Below, piece by piece: positions 10,880 to 22,483 of a stretch of 64,000 nucleotides of DNA (position 1 is the stretch's first letter; each line of letters opens with the position of its first letter). Under the pieces are notes generated by a model that had not been told where the DNA came from, searched no databases, and saw only the letters and a list, made by a program, of their open reading frames with translations. The DNA is taken from positions 7,230,279 through 7,294,278 of the forward strand of contig OZ020622.1 in NCBI GenBank assembly GCA_963971575.1, given 5' to 3'. A program made the translations under genes and the position numbers. The stretch is from Liopterus haemorrhoidalis. Its lineage: Eukaryota > Arthropoda > Insecta > Coleoptera > Dytiscidae.

Positions 10880-11600
10880 ATCATCATCATCATTGGCGCG
10901 ACAGCCCGAAGCCAAGGCCTTGCTGTCTATTTCTAGACCTAGAAAGGATACCGAGACTGGATTGTTGGTGTCCTGTAGATTTTTAGTAGAGAAGACCATA
11001 AGTTGGGTTTTGTTCGTATTCAAGGTTAACTTATTTGCCAGAAACCAGTTGTGGTAGTAGGACATGGATAATTCTCTATTAACTATAAGTGACGTTAGGG
11101 ATTTGTCGCTATCAAGGACCGTAGTGTCATCTGCAAAGAGGATGGTGTTTAACTCAATGTTAACGAAGGGTAGATCATTGATGTATAGTAGGAATAGAAC
11201 AGGGCCCAGAACTGACCCTTATGGGACTCCGTGTTTTACATACAATGTTTGGGAGGTCTCGTGTCCTGTGTGTACAAATTGTTTCCTGTTTGTCAGGTAT
11301 GACTATGAGACTGATGCTTTCGGGAGTAAACTTGTAATATAGTAGCTTTTTTGTTAAAATATCGTGATTAATGCAGTCAAAGGCTTGGCTCAGGTCAAGA
11401 AAGCTACCTGAGCAGTAGGGTCCTTTTTCAAAGCAAAATGTGACGTATTCCATGAAATGGCTAGATCTGAAACCATATTGTTTGGAGGAGAGTATGTTGT
11501 GTTTCTCAAGGTAGCTTGTCAACTGGTTTTCTAATACCTTTTCAAAAAAAATTGAAAAGGTCTTATTACATTGTCTCATTACATTGGTATATTGGTATAT
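10880..11600 (-). pseudogene. Non-LTR retrotransposon RT fragment (fingers to thumb)
   Basis: Minus strand, from high to low coordinate: EKVLENQLTSYLEKHNILS, KQYGFRSS, SFLDLSQAFDCINHDIL (motif A with the catalytic Asp), KFTPESISLIV, then in other frames the VLGPVLFLLYINDLP and ILFADDTTV-like motifs (B and C), then YYHNWFLANKLTLN and SVSFLGLEID. Frameshifts near 11420 and 11250 break it. It ends at a CATCATCATCATTGGCGCGACAG junction at about 10880, where unrelated sequence starts. It resembles jockey-type elements. The 5' ORF1 and endonuclease are missing. Confidence 0.8.
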
Positions 11601-11640
11601 TTATGGTCTCCTATTGATATTTGGTGTCTTATAGTATAGT

Positions 11641-11815
11641 GTGTTTGTTGTTCACTTTGAAACAAGATCTGCAGCTTCATTTCCAGGGATACCTGAATGG
11701 TTTGGAATCCACATTAGGGTTATTTTGTTGTTAAATTGTGTTGCATTTTGGATAATTTTATACATGGTCTGGATTGTGGTGTACTTGCTGTTTATACAGT
11801 GTATTTATTTTTTAA
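11641..11815 (-). pseudogene. RNase H fragment of a non-LTR retrotransposon
   Basis: The minus strand reads TMYKIIQNATQFNNKITL and then MWIPNHSGIPGNEAADLVSK, the diagnostic WIP.HSGIPGNE.AD C-terminal motif of the RNase H domain found in I/R1/LOA-type LINEs. It lies upstream, in minus-strand sense, of the RT at 10880-11600, the wrong order for one element, so it is a separate relic. The mariner-type element at 11830 has inserted next to it. Confidence 0.75.
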
Positions 11816-11829
11816 TGCAACATGTACTA

Positions 11830-13156
11830 TGTCATTACCATGGATACAGTTTTTGACAGCAATATAAATCTTGTTCATTTTCATTTGCAACATAGAAAAA
11901 CATATTTACTAGCAAAATCAAAATATTTTATTGAAAATTTAAATAAAAAAATAAATAAATAATAATAATAAATAAATAAATAATAAAAACTCATAATAAA
12001 TGTTCAACAGTTTCTCCGTTTACTTGCATACAAAATGTTAAGCGATCATAAAAATGATTCAAAACATTCAGCAATTGCTCTTCAGGTATATTGTTGGATG
12101 CTTGAACAATTTTGTCTTGCAGTTCAGCAACATCCCTAAGTTCTCCATTATATACTTTGGCCTTTAATTATCCCCAATAAAAAAAATCATTGGGTGCCAA
12201 ATCCGGAGATCTCGCTGACCAATTCATCGGCCCTCTTCTTCCAATCCAGCTATTTGGGAAAGTTCTATGTAAATATTCTTTAACTATTCTAGAATAATGG
12301 ACTTGTGCGCCATCATGTTGAAACCATACTTGTCCATTAATATTCAGGTTTCGCAATGCAGATAATATTTGGTTTTGCAAAAGGGCTAGATATTTTGCGG
12401 CATTAAGGTTACCGTCAATAAAAAAATCCCTATAATATTGGTTCCTATTATCCCTGCCCAGACATTTAATTTTTGCGGCCTTTGAGTTCAGGAGGAATGA
12501 AACAAAGGTTAATTTTCTTGACTCCAGTACCTAAAATATTGTCTGTGCACTTCACCATTTAGAGTAAACGTTGTTTCGTCAGTAAATAAAATTCTTTGAA
12601 GCATTTTTGGGTCAGAATTAATTTTTTTAAACATTTCAAAATCCATACGTACTGCTGCGTCCCTTTGTAACAATTCTTGATGGTTTTGAAATGTGTATGA
12701 TCGAAACTTTTCTTTTTTTAAGAAGTTAAAAACAGATCCAATACTGACACCAACGGTTTGTGCAATTGATTTTAAAGTATTTTGATTGTTTTCTTCCACT
12801 TGTAATTATATTTCCAACTGCTTCTCTTCTGTAAGCACGTGGGATGTTGTTCTTTTTTTATTATGTTTTGACTTAAGACATCCTTCGCGATGAAATTTAT
12901 TAACTGGTCTTGAAATTGTGGAGGGATTTGGTATTGGCCGATCTGGATAAGCTGCACTAAATACAGCAGAAACTTCTCTTAAACTAATTTGGGAGTTATA
13001 CCAAGTTACTATCATTATTTTTTCTTTATCTGTATACATGTTAATTAATTTTTAAATCAGCAATGAGTAAAAGTATACACACTAATTGTCTATGTTGCAA
13101 ATAAAAATGAACACGATTTATATTGCTGTCAAAAACTGTATCCATGGTAATGGCAT
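11830..13156 (-). mobile_element. Tc1/mariner-superfamily element with long TIRs and near-complete transposase
   Basis: Inverted termini of about 60 bp are shared (left from about 11831: CATTACCATGGATACAG..; right end the complement at about 13095-13154). TA dinucleotides at 11828-11829 and 13157-13158 are the likely duplication. The minus-strand transposase starts MYTDKEKIMIVTWY at 13039 and continues with SIAQTVGVSIGSVFNFLKKE (second HTH), ILFTDETTFTLNG (first Asp), NVWAGIIGTN, VWFQHDGAQVHYSR (second Asp), ARSPDLAPNDFFYWG (third acidic site, Asp) and a tail ending VNGETVEHLL near 12001. Defects are one frameshift around 12800, two stops around 12507-12485 and one stop after FYWG (about 12167). 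It is among the least decayed DNA transposons here. The length of about 340 aa matches the family. Confidence 0.85.
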
Positions 13157-13191
13157 TAAAAAATATATTCACGGTATTATTTAAACTTTGT

Positions 13192-13395
13192 TTAAATCTT
13201 ATATCTATATGTAGTTTTAAATGTTGTAGACAAATACTTCTCAAGGGGGCAGTTAATGTTGCCCCTTCTGGCAATATCTCTTTCAGAGAACAATTCCTGA
13301 ATTGCTGCAATGGAGGTGTTAGTGGTATAACAAGTGGCCCCATCATGTTGAAATAAAGAGCCTACGTTGTATTCCAACCGCTGTCGCAATTCATT
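13192..13395 (-). pseudogene. Second mariner-superfamily transposase fragment
   Basis: The minus strand reads LFQHDGATCYTTNTSIAAI, then ELFSERDIARRGNIN, matching the second catalytic-Asp region of a mariner/Tc3-like transposase different from the 11830-13156 element. Homology stops after NIN, where the WPPRSCDLTP-type motif would be expected. Only about 60 residues survive. Confidence 0.7.
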
Positions 13396-14148
13396 GTAAC
13401 ATAACTTTCATTGACGAACAAGCTACACGCCTTCACAACTCTTGACTTTATTGGACGGTGTTCGCTGCACGGATTTGACGGAACCTGTAGCTTTCAATGC
13501 CTTAATCTAATTCAAAATGGTAGAAGTTGACGCTTATATAATACTGCGTAATTCGTAATGACTTCGATCAGATGGTTGCAACAACTATAGAGATCTGATT
13601 TTGGTAATATGCGCGTACGCAGAACGCACGTCACACACCTGTGAAGTACGATATGGCTAATAAATTTTGGAGACACGCTCTCGTTAACGAGAGTTCCGCC
13701 TCCCTATTTAGTCCAGGAGCGCCGAGAGTAGATCTGGGTTCTGGTAAAACAATAATTCTGGGCACGAGCCCCAGGAAAATAATATTCCCGCTCCACCCCA
13801 AGCAAAACGACAATTATGGGCCCAATGACAGATGAAAAACTACGCGTAGATAGAAGTTCTCTATTATTACTAATTTTTTTTTTTTTAGATTAACCATCTT
13901 GGGTTACAAGGTGTGGTGCAAGAGTTTTTTTTAGCAATTTTTGGCTAAAAAAGACACAATTTAATGAATAAAAAGAAAAACGTATTTCACAAAACTTAAA
14001 TAGCGTTTCTCATTAAAAGTCATTGGATATCACTTTCTAAATATTTCTTAAAAAAACACATCTTTTGTTTAGACCTACACACAGGGGGGAGGGGGAATCA
14101 CGGGCTTGATCCTCCTACCAACCAGTCAAAAAAACACTATAAAACACT
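13396..14148. other. Unassigned stretch, partly GC-richer
   Basis: 13600-13830 is noticeably richer in G/C than its surroundings and holds short overlapping open frames on both strands without recognisable motifs. It could be a transposon end or an untranslated region. Confidence 0.4.
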
Positions 14149-14178
14149 CTATTACTAGACACATTTGTCTAGTAATAG
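14149..14178. repeat. Perfect 13-bp hairpin
   Basis: CTATTACTAGACA and its exact reverse complement are separated by 4 nt (14162-14165). No T-run typical of a terminator context and no associated gene. Confidence 0.85.
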
Positions 14179-14728
14179 AATGTCCCAAGAAAAAAATGTT
14201 TGCTGATCTTTTAATCTTTTGTGAGGTCTTTCCACAGATTTGATGTTCAGATCCTTACAATTTAATTCTTTTCTACACAAATCGCGTGCTCTAACTGTAA
14301 CCATTTGTTTCTCAATCGATGATGATGGTAGAAAGTCTGAGTTTGATTGGTCTACTCTCTTTCGTTCCTAAACCCTTTACTTTTAATCATAATCCCTTCT
14401 CTCCCTCTGCATTTTGTTTATTTAATTTTAAACACAGCATGAAACATATACAAAGCGTAGTTTTTAAGTTCAACCAACCACTAATTAAATTGAAACGGTG
14501 TTTTGGATACAAAAACGATTTAATGATGACAAAAACAGTTTAAAAGGGTACATGGATATTATTTGTCATAAAGATGAAAGTGAACTGAATTAACAAAACA
14601 CAACAATAATATATATTTTAATTTGAATTTCATATTAAATGTTGAACAGGCAATTGAAACATTTGATTTGACAGTAATTTTTGCAGTCACAGATCTAGCC
14701 AGTGCTGGCTTATATATATATATATATA
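14179..14728. other. No recognisable feature
   Basis: A (TA)n tract at about 14711-14728 borders the next Tc1 element. Otherwise nothing recognised. Confidence 0.5.
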
Positions 14729-15802
14729 CAGTACTGGCCATAAAGATAGCAACTTTTGATAATCCTTTTTTATTTTTATTCTATTCAATATTTTTAAAAT
14801 AAAAAAATGTAATTCTTACCTTTAACAATCCTGTACATATATTATAGTAAAAAATTTATATTAGTATTTATTATTTTTACCTGGACATAAAGATAGCAAC
14901 TACTCTCAAAAAATCTTTTTTTTTATCAATTACGCCAAGTCATTACGTTAATTTTTTAATCCTCGAACCATTTTTTGACCAACTTCGAAGAATGTTTTGG
15001 GTCATTATCATGCTAAAAAATATGTTTTAAAGGCATGAACTCATCAGAATAAGGTTCCATAACATTCTGAAGGATGTTTTTATATTTATATCGATCTATT
15101 ATTCCTTCAATGTGGTATAGAGGACCCATACCATATCCCGAGAAACAGCCCCATACCATCACACCACCCTCGCTAAGTTTAACTGTTGGCAAGATGTATT
15201 TTTGAAATAATCTTTTATTAGCAGGCCTCCTAACGTAACTTACACCATCACTTTTAAACAAATTGAACTTAGATTCATCACTAAAAATAACTTTTTTCCA
15301 TTGATCCACAGTCCAGTCAATATGATTTTTAGCAAATTCTAATCGGCCCTTCACATTCTTTTTGGATAGAAGTGGTTTTTTAGCAGGACGGCGACTAAAA
15401 AGACCCTCACTAACTAATCTTCTGCGAATAGTTCTTGTTGAGATGTTTTCTTGATCCATTTGTGGCAAAAGGCCCAAAATTTTCTCCGATGACAGAAAGG
15501 GGTTATTGGTAGATAAATACATTTTTTTTATCAGTTCGTTTTGTAGTTTTTCGTGGCCGTCCTGGAATTTTTGAAACTTCAAACAGTAGATTTATGAACA
15601 TTTAAATTTTGTGAAATCACATTTTGCAGCAGCCCGTCTTTAAAACCAGAAATTATTAAGTTTCTAATTTCACTTGAAACAGTTTTTCTACGACCCATGA
15701 TTGACAAACATAAACTGAAATATTACTTGTGCACAACATATTAATTATGGATAAAACCTGCATATAACAAGAAAATTAAAGTAGTTGCAATATTTTTGTC
15801 CA
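14729..15802 (-). mobile_element. Tc1-like element, broken transposase
   Basis: The left terminus CAGTACTGGCCATAAAGATAGCAAC follows TA at 14727-14728; a subterminal GGACATAAAGATAGCAACTACT (14882-14903) is mirrored by AGTAGTTGCAATATTTTTGTCC at 15780-15801. The minus-strand protein starts MGRRKTVSSEIRN at about 15698 (HTH 1), ends that frame at KSTV*, and resumes in another frame through ENISTRTIRRRL, PAKKPLLSKKNV, KVIFSDESKFNLF (first Asp), GGVMVWGCFSGYG. After a stop it shows HDNDPKHSSKLVKKW (second Asp) down to about 14935. The third acidic region is deleted. Non-functional. Confidence 0.85.
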
Positions 15803-15982
15803 AGCAAAAATGAAGAAATAATTTATTATTTATCTGTAAGTCAGATTATTTGACTATTGATTGATGTAACAGACAAAATATGATTAAATTATAAAACCAA
15901 GAGTATTTATTTATATATATATATTAATGGCTTTTGCTGCTGCGGTAGTTAGCCAGGACAATTCTTATTTTTGAAGAATTCC

Positions 15983-16058
15983 ATGCCTGAACGACATTTG
16001 AACCCGAGACCTTAGCAACGCAGAGCGGATGTGTTACCACTACGCTACGCCGGTCGGC
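15983..16058 (-). other. tRNA-derived SINE-like head
   Basis: On the minus strand GGCGTAGCGTAGTGGTAACAC (A-box-like) is followed by GGTCTCGGGTTCAAATG (B-box-like). There is no convincing acceptor stem. A similar B box (GGTCTCGGGTTCGAATCC) occurs at 24880. Confidence 0.6.
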
Positions 16059-16589
16059 GATATTTTATTGTTATATAAAATGACTTGACTGAGGTTAAAA
16101 GCTAAACAGACTGACAATGCCAAATAAGATACATGTTATTTCTGTACTGTTAGACAAAATAAACTTTCCAAATCTTATATCGTCGGCTTTATCAAAACTT
16201 TTTTGGTTACTAATCCCTCAATTTCTCATATGAAGTATCCTCAATGAAATTTAATAATAAAAAAACCGAAACTTTTTCTCGGTCTCAACTGTTGTGGATT
16301 TTAAGGCTTCCCACGTTAAGGTTGATACAATTTATCAATGTAAACTCAAATTGATGATATGTGAGTAATTTTGAATAGAACGCTTTCTACATCTATAAAA
16401 AGTACAAGGACAGAAGACCAGACACATCTTTCTAGAAACAAAAAAAAAGGAGTAAAATATCCTTGCTGTTTTATATTATAAATATAATGATACAATCTAA
16501 CTAGTTTTTTATTGTTAATTATTCTATATCTATATTTTATGATAATGGTTTTAGCCATTTATTTCATGCTGTTTTCAAATAGGAACAAA
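16059..16589. other. No recognisable feature
   Basis: AT-rich; nothing recognised on either strand. Confidence 0.5.
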
Positions 16590-16776
16590 CAGGGCCGTCT
16601 TAGGCCATGCAAGGACCCTTGGGCACACAGAGTTTGGGGCCCTTTTAGAAAGTAAAAAAAAATGTGAATGAAAATATGAATATGTAATTTTATTTAGTGA
16701 CTTTATTGGTTATTATGGTAAGCTTTATACAAATCAAATATAAGTGAAGTGATTACTACTTTGAGAATTGGACTTA
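16590..16776 (-). mobile_element. Solo hAT terminus, second copy
   Basis: This begins CAGGGCCGTCTTAGGCCAT and follows 2652-2843 closely through GGGGCCCTTTTAGAAAG, GTGACTTTATTGGTTATTATGG and AAGTGAAGTGATTACTA. It stops just where the transposase coding region starts in the first copy. The opposite end was not found. It runs straight into repeat C. Confidence 0.85.
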
Positions 16777-16849
16777 ATAATGAAAAATGTAGAAGTAAAG
16801 CATATTTTCAAAAAAAAAAATAATAATAATTTTGATCAAAATTTTTTTG

Positions 16850-18215
16850 ACTTCTATTTTAGCCAAAATATAGTTTTAAGCTAATTTTGGGGTAATGTTT
16901 TAAAAATTCATGCTTTCTTAGTTTTTGAGTTAGTCAATTTGGGTTTTTTGCCTATAATTCCAAAACTTTTGCCCAAACTTCAAAATGGACCAAATTTTAT
17001 TGATCTATGGTCAAAAATACATATGTATACCAATTTTCAAAAAAATCGGAGATAATTTTTTTTTTGCTTAAAAATCAAGATTTTTTTAAGGTCTACCCCT
17101 TACAATTTTTTCGTTTTTTAGCCATTTTCAAGGGTTTTAGATTACTGTCCATACAAAACTTAATAACTGGTTTATTAAAGCCCAAATTTATTTTTTTAGA
17201 CTAAACAATGTAGGAGGATTTTAAAAATTCAAACCGCAGATTTCCATCCCTAACCATTATTTAGTTAGAATTTATTAAAATTAACAAAAAAAAATAAAAA
17301 AATATGAAAAATTTTCAAAAAAAAATTTTTTTTCCAAAATTTGGTTACAAGTCTATTAGGACCTCAAGATTTCAAAAATTTCAACCGCAGGTGTTTATCA
17401 CATTTTGTTTTTAAGATACGTCCATGCGAAGATGAAAATTTCTACAAATCACACCTTAGTAAAATTTATCAGACTTTTAAAATACGCAAAACGAATAAGG
17501 CCTCAAATTTTTTTTAGTCTAAATAAACTACGAGGAATTCAAAAATTCTAACCACAGGTCACTATCTCTAACCGTTTTTCAGTTGTGATTTTTTTTTTAA
17601 TTCACCTTTTTCACAAATAATGTAAATTATGACATTAAAAATATTGTCATAACCTCAAAAAGCATTAAACGATTAAAGCCCCAATTTTTTTCTAGACTAA
17701 ATGAACTACTGTGTATCCAAAAATTTCAACCGCAGGTCGGTATCTCTAACATTTTTGAGTTGTGCCTTTTTTATTTTACAAATAATGTAAATTATGCCTT
17801 AAAAAAAAATGTAATCTCAAAACTTGATTAAAATGGTCAAAACAATCGGAAACAAAAATGTTTTTTTTTCCTTTTATTTATTGATTTAGCAGTACAAAAA
17901 CTTCCATAATTTTTTTAATATCTACCCCTTACGATTCTTTCAATTTATGGTAATTTTCAAGGGTTTTGGATTACTGCCCATACAAAACTTAATAATTGAT
18001 TTATTAAAGCCCATTTTTTTTTGTTTTAGACTGTACAAGTAGGAGAATTTTAAAAATTCATACTGCAGATTTCCATCCCTAACCATTTTTTTAGGATTAA
18101 TCAAATTTAACAAAAAACTGAAAAAAATAAAATAAAAAAATTTAAAAAAAATTAGGACCTCAAGATTTCAAAAATTTCAACCACAGGCCCTTATCGCATT
18201 TAATATAATTGGTAA
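16850..18215 (+). repeat. Repeat C, copy 1 (CCGCAGGT-core array)
   Basis: An irregular array in which a core like TTCAAAAATTTCAACCGCAG, followed by (T)CTATCTCTAACC and TTTTTGAG, recurs near 17221, 17369, 17540, 17718, 18047 and 18166. The spacing is mostly about 120-180 bp, with one gap of about 330. A second block, GGTCTACCCCTTACAATTTTT.., occurs at 17093 and about 17925. No protein is supported. The family recurs at 19640-20480 and 34930-35990 in the same orientation. Confidence 0.75.
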
Positions 18216-19639
18216 TCCTGCATAATCTTGTTTATACAGGTATAATAGGAATGGTCGAAACGTCACACTGACCACATGGCTTTTATATCTATGACTGGCA
18301 GTTTAGAAACAGAGAACTTACCTTTTATGCCCCTATGCGCCTATCTAGGCGTTTGAGAACCTATTAATGCTGTATATAGCGCCCACTTTTCCACTTTTGT
18401 AATTGCACTGTCTTCTTGTTTCAAAATTCACTTTAACATACAACTTATTTGTAGGTAGTTCACACAGAAAAACAAAAATGTATCTAATAATAACCTAAGA
18501 TGCATTTAAATTTCATCACTGTTATTGGATTCACACTATTATTGATTTTAATTTAATTTTAATTTGTTTATTTGGGTGTTAATTTAACAATATATCTTTA
18601 CTAAAACCTTAAAAACACATTTCAAAATTTAAACAAAAACTTCCATAATTTTCTAGAAATTAATTCATGAATTGTCATTTCTTGTTTGATAAGTTTGGGC
18701 AACTACCGCAGAGGGACGCTAGTTTCTCCAACCTTGTCCAGGTGGCGTCTATTTCTATCTCTTTTCATCGGTGGCGTCCAGAAAACAAGACGTGTGTGAA
18801 ATGATAAGATTTTTTTTCAAAAATTTTTTAGTAAATAATCATATTTTTATTAAAAAAAGTTTTCAAAAGTTTAAATAAATTATTAAATAATAGTTTAAAA
18901 CAAAAACTTCAACAAAATTGTGAAATTTTTCAAAAAATATTTGATTTTATGTCGACCTTTACGCATTTTATGTCGTGCAATACCTGCGAAATTAATTAGT
19001 GGTCCCGTGGAGGAATTGTGAGATTTGGTAAGTCTTGTTTTACTGTATTTTTGAAAAATAAGGCCCTAAAATATATATTTTTTATTATATTTTATAAGTT
19101 AAAAATATGTTTTAAATATATTTCGATATATGACGTCACAACCTTGAGGAATGCAAGTCTCAACAAAGAGATTAAGGGATTAACTATACAGTTAGATTTA
19201 GTTACTGATTATGTGATTATTCAGATAAATTTTATTTTTAAATATATTTGAAGTAAAATTATTTATAGAATAAATATATTTGAAGTTTTATTATATTTGG
19301 TTTTAAATTATTTGATTTATATACTATTATTTTGCAACTTGTTAATAATGTGATGTGTTTTAGCGGTAAATGTTCAACATGCCCGCAAGTGAGCGCTCGG
19401 TTGCCGCCAAGACTAGTGACGGTCGGACTCAGGAATTTACTTTGAAAATTGCAAAAGTGAAAGAACCAAATTGAATTTTCTAGAATGGTGATGGGGAACT
19501 ACTACAAGGTAATTATTTTTTATTTATTTTTTATTTTTAATTGTTAAAATATTGCAAGTATAACCAAGTCTTCCCTATACTTTTTCTTATTCTGTCTGTG
19601 CGTCTGTCTGTCTGTACGTCTGTCTGTCTGTAGGGTAGA
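18216..19639. other. No recognisable feature
   Basis: AT-rich with a few GC-richer words (18700-18790, 19380-19430). No coding homology seen. A GTCTGTCTG tract near 19598-19632 marks the approach to repeat C copy 2. Confidence 0.45.
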
Positions 19640-20480
19640 AATTGCTGAAAAAACTGAAATATTGCATCATGTTGCTCAATTTAACAACCTGAAAAAAGTT
19701 GCCCCCTTACGATTTATTCGGTTTTTAACCATTTTCAAATGTTTTGTTTGACGATTCGTATTTATTGTAAAAGTTGGGTTATTAAGGCCCCATTTTTTTT
19801 CTATACTAAACAATATACCAAGATTTGAAAAATTCAGACCCCAGTCCTCTATATTTTATGGTTCTTAAGTTAGAATTTTTTTAAAAAATCAAAAAAGAGT
19901 TAACTAAGGAGGGTCCTATTTTTTATCCAAGTAGAAAAAAGTCTGAAAATTTCAAAAATTCAAACTGCAGGTCCATATCTTTTATTGTTCTTAAGTTAGA
20001 ATTTTTTTAATTAAAAAAAAAAAATTAAATAAAAAAATTTCACTTTTTTTTTTTTTGTTTTTGTTTGGTTTAAAATATGTCCGGAGTTCCTTCAGGACCT
20101 CAGGATTTCAAAAAATTTCAACCGCAGGTCTCTATCTCGTGTAGATTTTGAGATACGGTCTTTCGAAAATGAAATATTTTCTAAACTATTGGATCAAAAA
20201 GGCGTTAGAAAAGGAGGGCCTTATTTTTTATCTAGATAGAAAATAGTCTGCAAATTTTAAAAATTCAAACCAAAGATCTATTTATTTTATTGTTCTTCAA
20301 TTGGGATTTTTTAAATTAAAAAATAAAAAAATTCACAAATTTTTGTTTGTTTGAGGGTTGTTTTATAATATGTCCTGAGGCCTTTTAGAACCTAGTTATT
20401 TCAAAAATTCCAACTGGAGTACCCTATCTCATGTAATTTTTTAGATACCGTTTTTCAAAAAAGAAATATTTTCTAATTAT
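19640..20480 (+). repeat. Repeat C, copy 2
   Basis: Core units like AAAAATTCAAACTGCAGGTC occur near 19827, 19948, 20107, 20257 and 20401 (spacing about 120-160 bp), with TTACGATTTATTCGGTTTTTAACC upstream as in the other copies. The units are more regular here than in copy 1. Next to it, at 20495-20530, a minus-strand AGTTCGATTCCCTCC word looks like a B box. Confidence 0.7.
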
Positions 20481-20757
20481 ACAAATTTAAAAGCTGATAT
20501 TCTACCGGAGGGAATCGAACTTACTGTTTTACATAAAGTCTTGCACCTTATTTTAATGTATTTTATTATTTTCTGTGAAACTCGATGGCAATTGACCCCT
20601 TTACAACCAGTTAGCATCACCTTACGTCTGTTCAATTTTTTGCACAGACTTTTATTATATTTATTTGTGTTTGTCCTTGCAAGGTTTCTTTTATTGAGTA
20701 TGTGCATCAGATTTTATTTATTTATTGTTTAATTTATTTTTTTAAATATATACCGTC

Positions 20758-20999
20758 ATTTAGTTCAGCGGTTCTTAACCTTTTTATACTCGGGACCCTC
20801 CAACTAGTCAAAATATTTTCTGGACCCCCCTGGAAAATTTTTGAAATAATATTTTATGTTCTTAATGGTTTATTGTTTAATAATTAAATTTATTGTAATT
20901 TTAAAAGCAAAAACTGTTAAAAATTAAATTTTTTCTTTTAATTTCGGGACCCCCTAAGGTCTTTTCGGGACCCCCCGATTAAGAACCGCTGATTTAGAT
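20758..20999. mobile_element. hAT MITE with 8-bp TSD
   Basis: The element (20766-20991) begins CAGCGGTTCTTAACC and ends GGGGGTCC-type words then GATTAAGAACCGCTG. The duplication is ATTTAGTT versus ATTTAGAT (7 of 8). It is 226 bp long and has no coding capacity. Confidence 0.88.
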
Positions 21000-21145
21000 G
21001 GTATGTTAGGCACTACTTTCCTCTGCACCAAAAATAACTAACATTTTAACTGGAGAACATGAATGATCTAATTTAAAATTGAATTTTTAGGAGTGTTGGA
21101 GTTGAAGGATAACACAAAGGAGCTGGAAGGATATTGGAGAAGGAC

Positions 21146-21218
21146 ACAGGATACAAGACACAGGACACAGGATCCAGCACCCAGGACCCAGGACCCAGCA
21201 CCCAGGACCCAGGACTGA
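21146..21218. repeat. CCCAGGA minisatellite
   Basis: Alternating AGGACCCAGGACCCAGCACC and AGGACACAGGATAC-type units. An open frame on the minus strand through it is a repeat artefact. Confidence 0.85.
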
Positions 21219-21714
21219 AGTGCAGCATTGTATAGAGAAATCGGGTGAGAAAAATTAGATGAATGGGACCCTAAGAACTTGTTCTTAGGTACACCTAACT
21301 TGCTTAGGTGCAGCATAATTGTTGCTAATTTGATAAGGCTGGCTGGATATATTTGAGGCTATAAAAAAAACACTTCAGATAGGCACACAGTAAAAAGCAT
21401 GATAGAATTAAGAAAGAAACCCCAAAAACAACGCTCGGTTTTGAGCACTAATCATTTTTCGGCTCCGGAGTCTTATATATACACTCAGTTTACATTATTT
21501 TCATGATTTTTTTGTAGGGACATTTTTCTTAGATAATAATAAATTATATGTATTGAAAAATTCGTGTGTATATATATGACACTGGATCCCATTTTTCTTT
21601 CAGCAATTTTAGTTTTTAGAGTTTTATTAAAAATTTTGTAAAACCTGTTCTTTTTACACAAAATTTACACAAAATATAACCATATAGGGAAAAATAATAG
21701 TTTTTAAAACGCTT

Positions 21715-21970
21715 GAAGCGATGGGGTAGACTTTTAGTGTCTTGGGGGGGAAGCTAAAGCTACCCCTTAAAACACACCCCTATTAAATTCACACACGCTT
21801 ACTCAGGAGTGGTAGATTGTTGTCCTGGGGGGGAAGCTAGTGCTACCCTTTAGAACATACTCCGAGTAACATTAATACAGACATTTTTATACACGCTTAC
21901 TAAGGGCGACCCTTTTGGGGTCTTGAGGGGGCAGCTAGTGCTACCCCTTAAGACGATCCTTAGTAACAAA
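21715..21970 (+). repeat. Repeat D, tandem units with AGCTAGTGCT
   Basis: Three units about 90-110 bp apart share GGGGGGAAGCTAGTGCTACC (or AGCTAAAGCT), a following CCTTAGAACATACTCC-like word and an ACACGCTTACT-like word. The AGCTNNNGCT core is a short palindrome. Two further units lie at 23320-23500. Confidence 0.75.
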
Positions 21971-22483
21971 CAAACACACAACACAATTTAAAAAAAATTT
22001 TAGATGTATTTTTTAAGGGTTTCGTAGGTATGATCAAGTGAAATGATTATTGTAGGAATTCTGACCAATTTATAAAGTTAAAATTTGGGAAATATAGTAA
22101 CTAAAAAAAATATTTTTTTTCTGTATGTATTAAATTTTTTATCATATTATTTTTTCGTAAGCTATTGAATTTTTTAATTATTAAGTTAAAATTTAGGAAA
22201 TATAGTTCTCAAAAAAAAAAAAAAATTCTTCTTCTTTGGGCACTACCAGTCAGGTTGACTTTTGGCCTAAAAAAAATTATGTATTAAATTTATTATCAAT
22301 TTTTTTGCGTAAGTTATCGAAATTTTTAATTATAAAGTTAAAATTTGGTAAACACTACCCTAAAATATTTTTATGTATTAAATTTTTTAACAAATTATTT
22401 TTTCAAAAGTTTAACTATTCAAAAAATTATTTTTAAATTTTAAATTTGATGTGGGATATTAAATAAAATATAAATTAATAACG

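Noticed and set aside
13631..13835. Overlapping frames on both strands in a GC-richer patch
   Set aside because: No motif, no start context, and equal openness on both strands; not enough to call a gene.
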